A stretch of DNA of 9,749 nucleotides, taken from positions 1 through 9,749 of the forward strand of contig JAIDJD010000122.1 of the NCBI GenBank assembly GCA_029052375.1, read 5' to 3'. The notes under the pieces were generated by a model that was not told the DNA's origin, ran no database searches, and saw nothing but the letters and a program-made list of their open reading frames with translations. Below, in pieces: positions 1-7,205 of this stretch. Numbering within the stretch: position 1 is the stretch's first letter; each line of letters opens with the position of its first letter. Source of the stretch: Duncaniella sp. (lineage in GTDB: Bacteria; Bacteroidota; Bacteroidia; Bacteroidales; Muribaculaceae). The position numbers were made by a program, and so were the translations under genes.

Positions 1-978
1 GGGGGTGTGGATGGGCTGGAAGGAGTCCTTGCCATACTTGGCATAGTGGCCCGAGGTGACGTAGAGGTTCTTGTTGCCGATATGGGGCGTGATCACCTGG
101 AGGTATCCGTAGCGGCGCTGTATCTTGCGGAGGAACTGCTCGAGGCGGTCTCTGAGGGCGGCGCCCTTGGGGAGCCAGAGGGGCAGGCCCGCGCCTACGT
201 TCTGCGAGAATGCGAAGAGCTCCATCTCGCGGCCGAGCTTGCGGTGGTCGCGCTTCTTGGCCTCCTCGAGCATTGCGAGATACTCGTCGAGCATCTTCTG
301 CTTGGGGAATGTGATGCCGTAGACACGCACCAGCTGGTTGCGCTTCTCGTCTCCGCGCCAGTATGCGCCGGCGAGCGAGGTCACCTTGACGGCCTTGATG
401 GGGGCTGTGCTGGGGATGTGGGGTCCGCGGCAGAGGTCGGTGAATGCACCCTGGGTGTATGTGGTGATGCGGCCGTCCTCGAGCTCGGAGATGAGCTCGC
501 ACTTGTACTCTTCGCCGCGGTCGCCGAAGAGCTTGAGGGCGTCGGCCTTGGAGATGTCTGCGCGCACGATGGGCTCCTTGCGGCGGGCCAGCTCGAGCAT
601 TTTCTTCTCTATCTTGTCGAAGTCTGCCGAGGTGATGGTGTTCTCTCCGGGGTCGATGTCGTAGTAGAATCCGTTTTCGATGGCGGGACCGATGCCGAAT
701 TTCACTCCGGGATAGAGCTCCTGGAGCGCTTCGGCCAGGAGGTGTGCCGAGGAGTGCCAGAAGGCGTGCTTGCCCTCGGGGTCGTCCCACTTGAAGAGGC
801 GCACCGATGCGTCGGTCTCGATGGGGCGTGTGAGGTCCCACTCATTGCCGTCCACGCTGGCGGCGAGGACATCGCGTGCGAGCTGCGACGAGAGGCTCTC
901 TGCTATCCGGAGGGGCGTGATGCCGCTCTCGAACTGTTTCACCCCGCCGTCGGGGAAAGTGATGTTGATGGTTGACAT
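1..978 (-). CDS. thrS: Threonyl-tRNA synthetase, N-terminal 326 residues (cut at the left window edge)
   Basis: Class II aminoacyl-tRNA synthetase that charges tRNA-Thr in the cytoplasm and edits mischarged Ser-tRNA-Thr. The 326 residues present hold, in order, a TGS domain (about 1-62, starting MSTINITFPDGG), the tRNA-SAD editing domain with its metal ligands H75/H79 (HSSAH) and C183/H187 (DLCRGPH), and the start of the catalytic core with motif 1 (about 272-300). These residues match the known SAD positions of the family almost exactly. About half of a usual ~640-residue enzyme is present; the rest lies beyond base 1. The start is the ATG complementary to 976-978, which gives a standard ThrRS N-terminus. 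A promoter lies about 65 bp upstream, and no Shine-Dalgarno sequence is seen, as is usual in Bacteroidetes. It is transcribed divergently from dnaG. Identity is secure. Confidence 0.97.
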   Translation of the reverse strand, partial: MSTINITFPDGGVKQFESGITPLRIAESLSSQLARDVLAASVDGNEWDLTRPIETDASVRLFKWDDPEGKHAFWHSSAHLLAEALQELYPGVKFGIGPAIENGFYYDIDPGENTITSADFDKIEKKMLELARRKEPIVRADISKADALKLFGDRGEEYKCELISELEDGRITTYTQGAFTDLCRGPHIPSTAPIKAVKVTSLAGAYWRGDEKRNQLVRVYGITFPKQKMLDEYLAMLEEAKKRDHRKLGREMELFAFSQNVGAGLPLWLPKGAALRDRLEQFLRKIQRRYGYLQVITPHIGNKNLYVTSGHYAKYGKDSFQPIHTP

Positions 979-1043
979 TTGTTGTTCGGTAATGTTTTTT
1001 TTGATTCGGGGCCATACGGACGACCCCGCTGGTTTCAGGGGGA

Positions 1044-1075
1044 CAAAGTTACGTATTTCCCGCGGGATATGCAAC
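1044..1075 (-). promoter_or_regulatory. thrS promoter, Bacteroidetes type
   Basis: On the minus strand the -7 element TAACTTTG (1051-1044) is a perfect TAnnTTTG. A GTTG at 1075-1072 lies exactly 20 bp upstream as the -33 element. The transcript would begin near 1038-1040, giving a leader of about 60 nt before the thrS ATG. The leader ends in an A-rich stretch with no Shine-Dalgarno motif. I saw no T-box-like or attenuator structure in it. Confidence 0.7.
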
Positions 1076-1118
1076 TCTTTGAGCAGGTTTGTTTTGGCGG
1101 TTTTGGCCACGGCAACCC

Positions 1119-1150
1119 TTTGCGGAGCAGGGATTTTTTTGCTACCTTTG
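1119..1150 (+). promoter_or_regulatory. dnaG promoter, placed right at the start codon
   Basis: The -33 TTTG (1119-1122), a 20-bp spacer and the -7 TACCTTTG (1143-1150) form a textbook Bacteroidetes sigma-ABfr promoter. The dnaG ATG begins at 1156, only five bases after the -7 box. Transcription normally starts a few bases after this box, so the mRNA would start at or beside the A of ATG, making it leaderless or nearly so. The element is read from the sequence; the leaderless state is inferred. Confidence 0.75.
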
Positions 1151-1155
1151 TAGTT

Positions 1156-3348
1156 ATGAACCGCATCAGCCATTCGACAGTACAGCGCATACTCGACGCC
1201 GCCGACATCGTGGAGGTGGTGAGCGACTTCGTGAGCCTCAGGCGCCGCGGAGCCAACTGGGTGGGGCTCTGCCCCTTCCACAACGACCGCTCGCCCTCGT
1301 TCTACGTCTCCAAGGCCAAGGGTATGTGCAAGTGCTTCAGCTGCGGCGAGGGCGGCAGCCCCCTCACCTTCCTGATGAAGCTCGAGCAGCTCTCCTACAA
1401 CGAGGCGCTCAAATACCTGGCCCGGAAGTACAACATCGAGGTAGAGGAGCGCCAGATGACAGAGGAGGAGCGCCGCGCCGAGACAGCGCGAGAGAGTATG
1501 CTGGCCCTCAACGACTTTGCCATGCGCTTTTTCGAGACCACGATGAGGGAGACCGACGCCGGGCGCGACATCGGCCTCAGCTACTTCCGCTACCGCGGCA
1601 TCTCGGACGCCATGATAGAGCGCTTCCATCTCGGCTTTGCCCCCGAGTCCAAGGACGCCCTCTGGAACGAGGCCGTGCGCCGCGGATACAGCGAGGACTA
1701 CATCCTGGACACCGGCCTCTGCTACAGGACAGACGACGGCAGGGTGATAGACCGCTTCCGCGGTCGCGTCATCTATCCCGTGCTGTCGCTCTCGGGCAAG
1801 GTGGCGGCCTTCGGAGGCCGCACCCTGCGCAAGGACAAGAACATAGCCAAGTATGTCAACTCGCCCGAGAGCCTCATCTACTCCAAGCGCCGCGAGCTCT
1901 ACGGCATCTACCAGTCCAAGCAGGCCATAGCCAAGGAGGGCAAGTGCATAATAGTGGAGGGATACATGGACGTCATCTCCATGCACCAGGCCGGCATCTG
2001 CAACGTGGTGGCCTCCTCGGGCACGGCCCTCACCATCGAGCAGGTCAAGCTGATCAAGCGCTTCACCCGCAACGTCACCCTCATCTACGACGCCGACGCC
2101 GCCGGCATCAAGGCCGCCCTGCGAGGCATAGAGCTGCTGCTGCAGGAGGACACCGACATCAAGGTGCTCCTGCTCCCCCCGGGCGAGGACCCCGACTCCT
2201 TTGCCCAGAGCCACAGCTCGTCAGAGGTGATGGAGTATATCTCGGCCCGCGAGACAGACTTCGTCACCTTCATGGCCGAGATACTGCTGAGAGAGAAGCC
2301 TGACGACCCCGCCCACCGAGCATCTGTCATCACCCAGGTGGTCAAGACCATAGCCCTGATACCCAACGAGATCACCCGCAGCGTCTATATCCAGGAGTGT
2401 TCGCGCATACTCTTCATCTCCGAGGATGTCCTGCGCCGCGAGGTAGGCAGGTACTTCAACGAGTATGCCCTCAAGAGCCGCCAGGACCGCGAGCGGGCCG
2501 AGGCGCCGCTGACGGCGGCCTCCCCGTCGGACGGCCCTGCCCCGGCGCAGGGCGAGGGCCCGGCCGTCCCCCTGTCCCCGGCCACGGCGGCCGAGGCCGA
2601 GCGCCGGCGCAAGCTGCGTCCGGCCGAGCTCGAGGTGGCCCGCCTCGTGGTCAGGTATGCCAACTATCCCTTTGCCAACCTCGTGGACGAGAACGGCGCG
2701 GAGACGCCTCTCACCGTGATAGACTATATGGACTCTGAGCTCGCCCGCGACAACATCACATTCTCTAACCCCGACATTGCCCACCTGATGAGGGAGGCGC
2801 GCGTCATAAGCCGCGCCGACTGGGAGGCCGACCTGGCCCGCGAGAGAGACCGCCTGCTCGCCGTCCGCGCCGAAGACTACAAGGCCGGCATAGAGGAGAT
2901 ACGCTCCAAGGCCACAGACCTCGGCAGCATCTCGGCCATGGAGAAGAGTATGCAGGAGAGGATTGACGCGAGCTTTCAGGAGGGGCTCGACAGCTTTGCC
3001 TCGTCCTACGTGTCGAGGCTGATGTGCTCCTCGCCGGACGACATCGTGCGCAACCTCGCCACAGAGCTTGTGGCCGAGAACCACATCCTAAGCAAGATGC
3101 ACACCAAGTATGCCCACGTCCCTACAGAGCGCGAGCTGCTCTCGGACCTCCTGCCCAGGTCTGTCTCCGAGCTTCAGGACGCCCTCGTGGCCACACGCAT
3201 CATCGAGGCCCGGCGCAGGCTCGCGGCCTGCGAGGCCGACCCCGAGGCCGCCCGCGCCGTCATGGTAGAGCTCTCGGAGCTGGCCGCCCTGCGCATGGAG
3301 CTGGCCCGCCTCATAGGCGACCGCGTGGTGGCTCCCGTCAAGGCCTGA
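1156..3348 (+). CDS. dnaG: DNA primase DnaG
   Basis: Makes the RNA primers for chromosome replication and works with the replicative helicase DnaB. The 730 residues show a CHC2 zinc-binding domain (C39, H42, C60, C63; CPFH and CFSCGEGG), then the primase core (about 110-255), then a Toprim catalytic domain with E268 (VEGYMDV) and the metal-binding D312/D314 (YDADAAG). A Pro/Ala/Gly-rich linker (about 450-480) precedes a helical C-terminal region, the expected helicase-interaction part. It is somewhat longer than many DnaG proteins because of the linker and C-terminal region. The start at 1156 gives the usual family N-terminus (..TVQRILDAADIVEVVSDFV..). An in-frame ATG at 979 is rejected because it lies upstream of the promoter and reads through it. 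The gene stands alone and is divergent from thrS, with a terminator 22 bp after the stop. Confidence 0.97.
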   Translation: MNRISHSTVQRILDAADIVEVVSDFVSLRRRGANWVGLCPFHNDRSPSFYVSKAKGMCKCFSCGEGGSPLTFLMKLEQLSYNEALKYLARKYNIEVEERQMTEEERRAETARESMLALNDFAMRFFETTMRETDAGRDIGLSYFRYRGISDAMIERFHLGFAPESKDALWNEAVRRGYSEDYILDTGLCYRTDDGRVIDRFRGRVIYPVLSLSGKVAAFGGRTLRKDKNIAKYVNSPESLIYSKRRELYGIYQSKQAIAKEGKCIIVEGYMDVISMHQAGICNVVASSGTALTIEQVKLIKRFTRNVTLIYDADAAGIKAALRGIELLLQEDTDIKVLLLPPGEDPDSFAQSHSSSEVMEYISARETDFVTFMAEILLREKPDDPAHRASVITQVVKTIALIPNEITRSVYIQECSRILFISEDVLRREVGRYFNEYALKSRQDRERAEAPLTAASPSDGPAPAQGEGPAVPLSPATAAEAERRRKLRPAELEVARLVVRYANYPFANLVDENGAETPLTVIDYMDSELARDNITFSNPDIAHLMREARVISRADWEADLARERDRLLAVRAEDYKAGIEEIRSKATDLGSISAMEKSMQERIDASFQEGLDSFASSYVSRLMCSSPDDIVRNLATELVAENHILSKMHTKYAHVPTERELLSDLLPRSVSELQDALVATRIIEARRRLAACEADPEAARAVMVELSELAALRMELARLIGDRVVAPVKA

Positions 3349-3370
3349 GCGCCGCCGGCATGACACATAG

Positions 3371-3410
3371 CGTCCCGGCATGGCTGGCGGCCGTGCCGGG
3401 ACGTATTTAT
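3371..3410 (+). terminator. Hairpin terminator after dnaG
   Basis: A perfect 10-bp stem (CGTCCCGGCA at 3371-3380, TGCCGGGACG at 3394-3403) extends by three more pairs including a T-G wobble, closing a 7-base loop at 3384-3390. It is followed by the T-rich TATTTATT. It starts 22 bp after the dnaG stop. The T-run is broken, so efficiency may be moderate. The convergent minus-strand gene ends 46 bp further on, so the hairpin could also help stop transcription from that side. Confidence 0.75.
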
Positions 3411-3421
3411 TGGGTTTGCGG

Positions 3422-3439
3422 CCGGGGGGCGGGCCCCGG
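3422..3439 (-). terminator. Possible GC-only hairpin after the HdeD-like gene
   Basis: CCGGGG (3422-3427) and CCCCGG (3434-3439) form a 6-bp stem with a 6-base loop, 10 bases past the minus-strand stop at 3449. No T-run follows in either direction, so this is at most a pause site or a 3'-end stabiliser for the convergent gene. Confidence 0.25.
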
Positions 3440-3448
3440 GCTATATGT

Positions 3449-4003
3449 TCAGCGCTGGAGTCCGGGCTTCATGTCGTACGACAGCATGGCCAGAGAGAAG
3501 CCCCAGTAGATGAAGGCGAGTGAGACGAGGAAGCTGGTCATGGCCATGTCCTGTACCCATCCGGCCTCGATGAAGAAGAATCCGATGAGCATCAGCAGGA
3601 CGCCGTTGATGAGCTGGAGCCACCAGTAGCGGCGGTTGTTGAGCTGGACCGACGAGCATATGGCGCTGATGCCCCAGAAGATGAAGATGAACGCGAGGAA
3701 GTAGGGGAAGACAGCCTCGGAGAGGACAATGCTGCGCACCATCATGAATCCGATGAACATATCGATGATGCCTCCTGCGAGCCACCATCCCCAGCCCTTG
3801 CCCGCATTGCGCCCCGAGGCCATGCAGAGCTGGACGACGCCGACCAGGATGAGGAGCCAGCCGAAAATCTGGGAGGCAACGGCATATCCGGCGACGGGCC
3901 AGAACCAGTATGCGAAACCGCAGATCACCATAAGGATGCCTGCAAACAGGACTACCCACCAATAGCGGGACTCGCCCATGAATTTGTCTAATAGCGCTTT
4001 CAT
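3449..4003 (-). CDS. HdeD/DUF308-family inner-membrane protein
   Basis: A protein of 184 residues that is almost entirely membrane. Six hydrophobic segments lie at about 14-35, 40-62, 71-94, 97-120, 127-149 and 153-175, rich in Gly, Trp and Phe. Repeated modules such as GILMVICGF, GWLLILVGVVQL, GGIIDMFIGF, GVLLMLIGFFF and FIYWGFSL follow the G-x3-x-x-G pattern of the DUF308 repeat. Family knowledge: HdeD of E. coli is an acid-resistance membrane protein of unclear mechanism; relatives are widespread in Bacteroidales. The chosen start (MKALLDKFMGESRYWW) is the ATG at 4003. A longer frame from 4081 adds a polar, low-quality N-terminus and would overlap the likely promoter region. It has its own 124-bp upstream region with a CRP-like palindrome, so it is probably a separate transcription unit from the solute-binding gene before it. 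The function in this organism is inferred from family only. Confidence 0.85.
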   Translation of the reverse strand: MKALLDKFMGESRYWWVVLFAGILMVICGFAYWFWPVAGYAVASQIFGWLLILVGVVQLCMASGRNAGKGWGWWLAGGIIDMFIGFMMVRSIVLSEAVFPYFLAFIFIFWGISAICSSVQLNNRRYWWLQLINGVLLMLIGFFFIEAGWVQDMAMTSFLVSLAFIYWGFSLAMLSYDMKPGLQR

Positions 4004-4078
4004 AACAGTTTTGTGTTTTTGTAAATTAATAGTTGAACTGGATTGTATATTGCAGTCGTCGTGTCTGTCTTGACTTTG

Positions 4079-4086
4079 CAATTATA
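4079..4086 (-). promoter_or_regulatory. Candidate -7 box for the HdeD-like gene
   Basis: The minus strand reads TATAATTG at 4086-4079, one mismatch from TAnnTTTG. No convincing -33 TTTG lies 19-21 bp upstream, which would suit a promoter that needs an activator. The leader would be about 70 nt and AT-rich. Confidence 0.35.
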
Positions 4087-4109
4087 ACGCCTCGCTCAGA
4101 CCGATTGTT

Positions 4110-4124
4110 TGTGAATCGTTCACA
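4110..4124. promoter_or_regulatory. CRP/FNR-like palindrome upstream of the HdeD-like gene
   Basis: TGTGAA-TCG-TTCACA is a perfect 6-bp inverted repeat with a 3-base centre. Half-sites TGTGA and TCACA match those bound by CRP/FNR-family regulators, but with a 5-base rather than 6-base gap. It sits 4 bases after the stop of the solute-binding gene. Its centre is about 34 bp upstream of the centre of the candidate -7 box, so near -41 of the inferred start, a usual place for an activator. The palindrome is seen; binding is inferred. Confidence 0.4.
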
Positions 4125-4127
4125 TTT

Positions 4128-4985
4128 TTAATAATTTATGTCTGCCTGCGGCTCAGAGCCTTCTCTGTCGAGCCACTTGTCCAGCAGCAGGCGGTAGGCC
4201 TCCGTGGCCTTGAAGCGCTCGATGCGCGAGTCGAGGGTGTCCTGCAGGGCCGCCGAGTCGCGGTTGAGTATCCACGACTGGAACTGCGAGAACGATATCT
4301 TGTCCGAGATGCGGATGTCGGGATATATGCGGCTGAGGCTGCGGGCCACCTCCTGGTTGACCACGGCGCGAGGCAGGTCGCCCTTGGCCGTCAGTATCAC
4401 GAGCTGTTCGGCCGAGGCTCCGGGGTATGTCTTTACTATGATGGAGTCTCCGATCTCTCTCGAGAGGTTGGCGAGCCTCTTGCGCGCGGGCGAGCCCGGG
4501 GCCACCCAGACCTCCTTGCCGGCGAGCATCAGCGGCGAGGAGAACGCCGAGTCGCGGCTCACGAGCACCTGACGGTCCGTATAGACCGGCACTGTGAAGC
4601 GAAACCTCTCCTTCTGCGAGGCAAAGGCCGGGATGTCGGCCATGACAACGTCAAACTTGCCATGCTCGAGATGGCCGAGAGCCTCCTCGACAGAGACGAC
4701 GGGATAGAACTTGACCGGAAAGCCGTAGGCCTGCGAGAGGTCGCGCATCAGCTCGTAGTTGAATCCGCCGAGGGTGTCGGCGTGGCGGTATAGCGACATG
4801 GGCGAGTAGGCGATGCCCACTGTGAGGGTATCGCCTCCGGCGTTGCTGTAGCGGTATGTGGGATGCTTGGCCGAGTCCCTGCACCGTGTCACCGATGCCG
4901 CCGCCCCGACGGCGATGACGGCGATGATGACGGCGAGCAGGCGTCTCATCCGGCTCAGATGCTTTTCATAGCTGCGGTCTGTCAT
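4128..4985 (-). CDS. Family-3 extracellular solute-binding protein, membrane-tethered or secreted
   Basis: A 285-residue protein resembling the substrate-binding (SBP_bac_3/PBPb) domain of amino-acid ABC transporters and of the N-terminal half of the lytic transglycosylase MltF. Residues 16-31 form a hydrophobic signal or anchor after MRR; a Cys follows at 35 but VTRC is a poor lipobox. The binding domain spans about 54-275: LTVGIAYSP (54-62), GGFNYELMRDLS (73-84), HLEHGKFDVVMADIP (105-119), the typical KERF..TVPVY (125-135) and the hinge-return block around 155-215. There is no C-terminal transglycosylase domain and no permease or ATPase nearby, so it may sense or deliver a ligand rather than serve a classical ABC importer. 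It follows the porin gene by 47 bp in the same direction, so an operon is likely. A second in-frame ATG (residue 13, 4949) is possible, because a hairpin abuts the first. Ligand unknown. Confidence 0.82.
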   Translation of the reverse strand: MTDRSYEKHLSRMRRLLAVIIAVIAVGAAASVTRCRDSAKHPTYRYSNAGGDTLTVGIAYSPMSLYRHADTLGGFNYELMRDLSQAYGFPVKFYPVVSVEEALGHLEHGKFDVVMADIPAFASQKERFRFTVPVYTDRQVLVSRDSAFSSPLMLAGKEVWVAPGSPARKRLANLSREIGDSIIVKTYPGASAEQLVILTAKGDLPRAVVNQEVARSLSRIYPDIRISDKISFSQFQSWILNRDSAALQDTLDSRIERFKATEAYRLLLDKWLDREGSEPQADINY

Positions 4986-4986
4986 A

Positions 4987-5020
4987 GGCGTTGTAGGCTT
5001 GTCTCAAAGCCTATAACGCC
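4987..5020 (-). promoter_or_regulatory. Intercistronic 14-bp hairpin just before the solute-binding gene
   Basis: GGCGTT-G-TAGGCTT (4987-5000) pairs with AAGCCTA-T-AACGCC (5007-5020): 13 Watson-Crick pairs and one G-T (on the minus strand the equivalent A-C mismatch), with a 6-base loop. On the minus-strand transcript it lies between the porin stop and the next ATG, ending one base before that ATG. No T-run follows, so it is not a normal terminator. It could block ribosome access, stabilise the 3' end of porin mRNA, or set the ratio of the two proteins. Confidence 0.6.
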
Positions 5021-5032
5021 GGGCGGCCGCGA

Positions 5033-7027
5033 TTAGTTGAGGAAGTCTACGGTGACTCCCATCTGGAAGCGCCGCGGGTTGAGGGGGTAGTGGGGCACGG
5101 CAAAGTAGCCGTTGTTGCCGAAGAGGCCCTGGTTGACGTGCGAGAAGAGCACGAAAAACCTGGCTCTGTCGAGCTTGAAGTTGGCGTAGGCGTTCATGAA
5201 GGGATAGTTGCCGCACTTCAGCTCCTTCTGGTTGACAAAAGACATCGTGGCGGGCTGGTAGGCCGGTGCATAGTAGGCGGTATACCAGTCGAGGTCTACG
5301 CCGAGCTGGACCTGCAGCACGCGGGCCACCCTGAACTGCAGGTAGAGGTTTGAGTAGACGGCCAGCGAGGGCAGGGGGATTACGTCGTCGTTGCTCGTGG
5401 TCTGGTAGATGATGGAGTTGCGCCAGTTGAGTGCCTTCCACCTCAGGTCCTGGTCGAGACGCAGGCTCATCACCTGGACGCTGCCGCCGTGCTGGACCGG
5501 CAGTCCGTCTGAGCCGAAGTAGATATGGTTCTGCACATTCTCCACGGCGGCCTCGATGCGCGTCCCCGTGTGGGGGACAGAGAGCCTGCCTCCGAAGCGC
5601 AGGCGGCGTATCTTGCCGAAGTCGTTCTGCCAGATGAAGTGGTTCGAGACATAATTGTCCATCAGGTATGGGGCCTTCTGGTTGGCAAAGTGCCCGTAGG
5701 CGCGCAGGCTGACGGTGTCGCCGAGCATACGTATGCGGGTGGTGATGCCGCCGTCGGCATATATCTCTCCGGCGGCCGCTCCGGCTATTCCGAGCCTGGC
5801 CGTGGCGTCGTAGTTGAATGTCAGGCCCTGCTGTTTGGTGAGCTGGGCCCCGGCATATAGCAGGTGTTCGGCCTCGCGGTGTCTCATCCGTTCTTCCAGC
5901 GGATAGGGCGTCAGCCCTTCGGGACGGTCGGGGCCAGAGAGGGCCAGGGTGTCCGGTGTCTGGAAGTAGCGCCTCGCTTCATGGGTCAGGAAGGCCGCCA
6001 GCCCGGCCTTGGCATATTTGTTGAATCCTTCGAGCAGGGAGACGCCCACGGTGTTGCGGATAGAGTTGTAGCGGGTCACGTCTCTGGTGTGGTCTGTGGA
6101 GAAGTAGTGGTTGGCCCAGAAATCCTCTTCCGAGGCGTTGTTGCTGCTGAAGCGGTGATAGCCTTCGGCATAGTCGAATGTCCATATGAAGCTCGACACG
6201 GGGACATACGTGCGCCGCACTACAGAGTCTGTCACAGAGTCGCGCCTGACATCCCAGAAGCCCACCTTGTAGCGCTGGTTGACGTATATCTCCTTGCCGC
6301 GGATGCGCGAGTGGGCAGAGGTGAGGTTTGTGGGGATAGAGCGCGCGTTGATGCTCGAGATGCCGCCCTGGAGCTGGGCGGGGTCGGTGATGTAGAGGTC
6401 GTCGGTGATGCCGCCGTTCTCCTGATTTATCATATTGTAGGTCTCCGCAAAGGCCTGCAGCTCATAGCGGTCGCCGAGATACGAGCCCTCGACGCCCCAG
6501 ATGAGGCCCTTGGAGGCCTGGTGGTCATACGAGCCTTTGGAGTAGGGATAGCTGAGGCGGAAGCCTATCTGAGCCTTGGGGGTGATGTTGCCCGAGAAGA
6601 GAAACCTGAACCAGTCCTGGGTCACCTCCCTGCCGCCGCCGTTGGTGTAGCTCACCTGGCTCATCGGTATGGCCGTGTTGTAGAATCTTGTCTTGACCGC
6701 CGACGGGAGCCAGAAGCTCTTGGCGTCGTTGAAGAAGAACCTGCTTATGGGCTCGCGGTCCATATAGACCATGTTTATCGCCTCGGATGTCTGGTTGCCC
6801 GTGATGGCAAACGCGGGCGAGTAGGCCGAGGGGACATATTGCTGGAAGAGGTTGTATGTCAGAGTGTCAAACTCTGCCGGCTCTCTCAGGCCCAACGGCT
6901 CCATCAGCCTCCACGCAGTGGAAGCCACGGGCTTGGGGTCTGCGGCCGCGGCGCCGCGGGGCACCGCAACGGCCAGGGCCGTCAGCAGGACGGCAAAAAC
7001 CGGCATGAGGAAGTGTTTGATTTTCAT
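5033..7027 (-). CDS. Putative outer-membrane porin (Porin_10-like beta-barrel)
   Basis: A 664-residue outer-membrane beta-barrel protein typical of Bacteroidales. Residues 1-28 form a signal peptide (MKIKHFLMPVFAVLLTALAV, then a run of Ala before ADPKP). The rest is alternating, aromatic-rich strands with many Tyr, Trp, Phe, Asn and Gly (for example WFRFLFSGNITPKAQIGFRL), ending in a strand QMGVTVDFLN of the kind recognised by the BAM machinery. Length and style fit the putative-porin family PF14121; I could not run a profile search. The start at 7027 gives a clean signal peptide. A longer frame from 7096 adds an Arg-rich stretch and reads through the -7 box, so it is rejected. It likely forms an operon with the solute-binding gene downstream. 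Two minus-strand promoters lie upstream, one abutting the start codon and one about 180 bp upstream behind a terminator. The transported substrate is unknown. Confidence 0.85.
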   Translation of the reverse strand: MKIKHFLMPVFAVLLTALAVAVPRGAAAADPKPVASTAWRLMEPLGLREPAEFDTLTYNLFQQYVPSAYSPAFAITGNQTSEAINMVYMDREPISRFFFNDAKSFWLPSAVKTRFYNTAIPMSQVSYTNGGGREVTQDWFRFLFSGNITPKAQIGFRLSYPYSKGSYDHQASKGLIWGVEGSYLGDRYELQAFAETYNMINQENGGITDDLYITDPAQLQGGISSINARSIPTNLTSAHSRIRGKEIYVNQRYKVGFWDVRRDSVTDSVVRRTYVPVSSFIWTFDYAEGYHRFSSNNASEEDFWANHYFSTDHTRDVTRYNSIRNTVGVSLLEGFNKYAKAGLAAFLTHEARRYFQTPDTLALSGPDRPEGLTPYPLEERMRHREAEHLLYAGAQLTKQQGLTFNYDATARLGIAGAAAGEIYADGGITTRIRMLGDTVSLRAYGHFANQKAPYLMDNYVSNHFIWQNDFGKIRRLRFGGRLSVPHTGTRIEAAVENVQNHIYFGSDGLPVQHGGSVQVMSLRLDQDLRWKALNWRNSIIYQTTSNDDVIPLPSLAVYSNLYLQFRVARVLQVQLGVDLDWYTAYYAPAYQPATMSFVNQKELKCGNYPFMNAYANFKLDRARFFVLFSHVNQGLFGNNGYFAVPHYPLNPRRFQMGVTVDFLN

Positions 7028-7032
7028 AGCCG

Positions 7033-7040
7033 CAAAGTTA
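7033..7040 (-). promoter_or_regulatory. -7 box abutting the porin start codon
   Basis: The minus strand reads TAACTTTG at 7040-7033, a perfect TAnnTTTG, and the ATG follows after exactly five bases. No TTTG is found at the expected -33 place (about 7061-7064), where the sequence is GC-rich. If used, the transcript would be leaderless like the one predicted for dnaG. Confidence 0.5.
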
Positions 7041-7135
7041 GTGATTTTTTCCCGATAGAGAGCTCCCGGGCGGCAAATTCGGCGCCTCGGCCACACATCT
7101 GATGTATATCTGCCGCATATCGTCCATGCAGGCGC

Positions 7136-7168
7136 AAAAAAAAATTATCCGTCATCCCGACGAATAAT
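7136..7168 (-). terminator. Strong intrinsic terminator in the porin leader region
   Basis: On the minus strand ATTATTCGTC (7168-7159), loop GGGAT and GACGGATAAT (7153-7144) form a 10-bp stem with one U-G pair. A run of Ts overlapping the stem end (7144-7136) follows at once. On the plus strand no T-run follows, so it acts in the minus direction. Confidence 0.8.
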
Positions 7169-7172
7169 CTTC

Positions 7173-7193
7173 TTACCTTAAATCTAATACCAT
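7173..7193 (-). CDS. Possible six-codon leader peptide
   Basis: The frame reads ATG GTA TTA GAT TTA AGG TAA (MVLDLR). The ATG is about 7 bases into the predicted transcript and the stop lies 4 bases before the terminator stem, so a ribosome at the stop would cover the 5' arm. It uses two TTA leucine codons and AGG, in a neighbourhood whose genes favour CTC/CTG and CGC. A frame this short can arise by chance. Confidence 0.25.
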   Translation of the reverse strand: MVLDLR

Positions 7194-7205
7194 GAAAAAC
7201 TGATG

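Larger units (their letters stand above)
7136..7201 (-). ncRNA. Short terminated transcript: small RNA or attenuated leader of the porin gene
   Basis: A complete promoter (7206-7236) is followed after about 60 bases by an intrinsic terminator with a nine-T run. This predicts a short RNA running from about 7200 to about 7136. It contains a six-codon frame (7193-7173) and ends about 110 bp before the porin start. It could be a free-standing small RNA, or a leader in which readthrough feeds the porin operon. I did not recognise a named RNA family. Promoter and terminator are read directly; the RNA itself is inferred. Confidence 0.5.

Noticed and set aside
7..975. Long plus-strand open frame opposite thrS
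   Set aside because: It is the antisense shadow of a clear ThrRS; its product is Leu/Glu/Val-rich without any recognisable domain.
979..1155. N-terminal extension of dnaG from the ATG at 979
   Set aside because: It reads through both divergent promoters and adds 59 residues not found in DnaG; the ATG at 1156 gives the normal N-terminus.
2221..3084. 287-codon minus-strand frame inside dnaG
   Set aside because: Shadow of GC-rich coding DNA, antisense to an intact dnaG.
7028..7096. Extension of the porin start to 7096
   Set aside because: It adds 23 Arg-rich residues before an otherwise perfect signal peptide and covers the -7 box.
5864..7102. 412-codon plus-strand frame opposite the porin
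   Set aside because: The opposite strand encodes a complete signal-peptide barrel protein; this frame has no domain or promoter.
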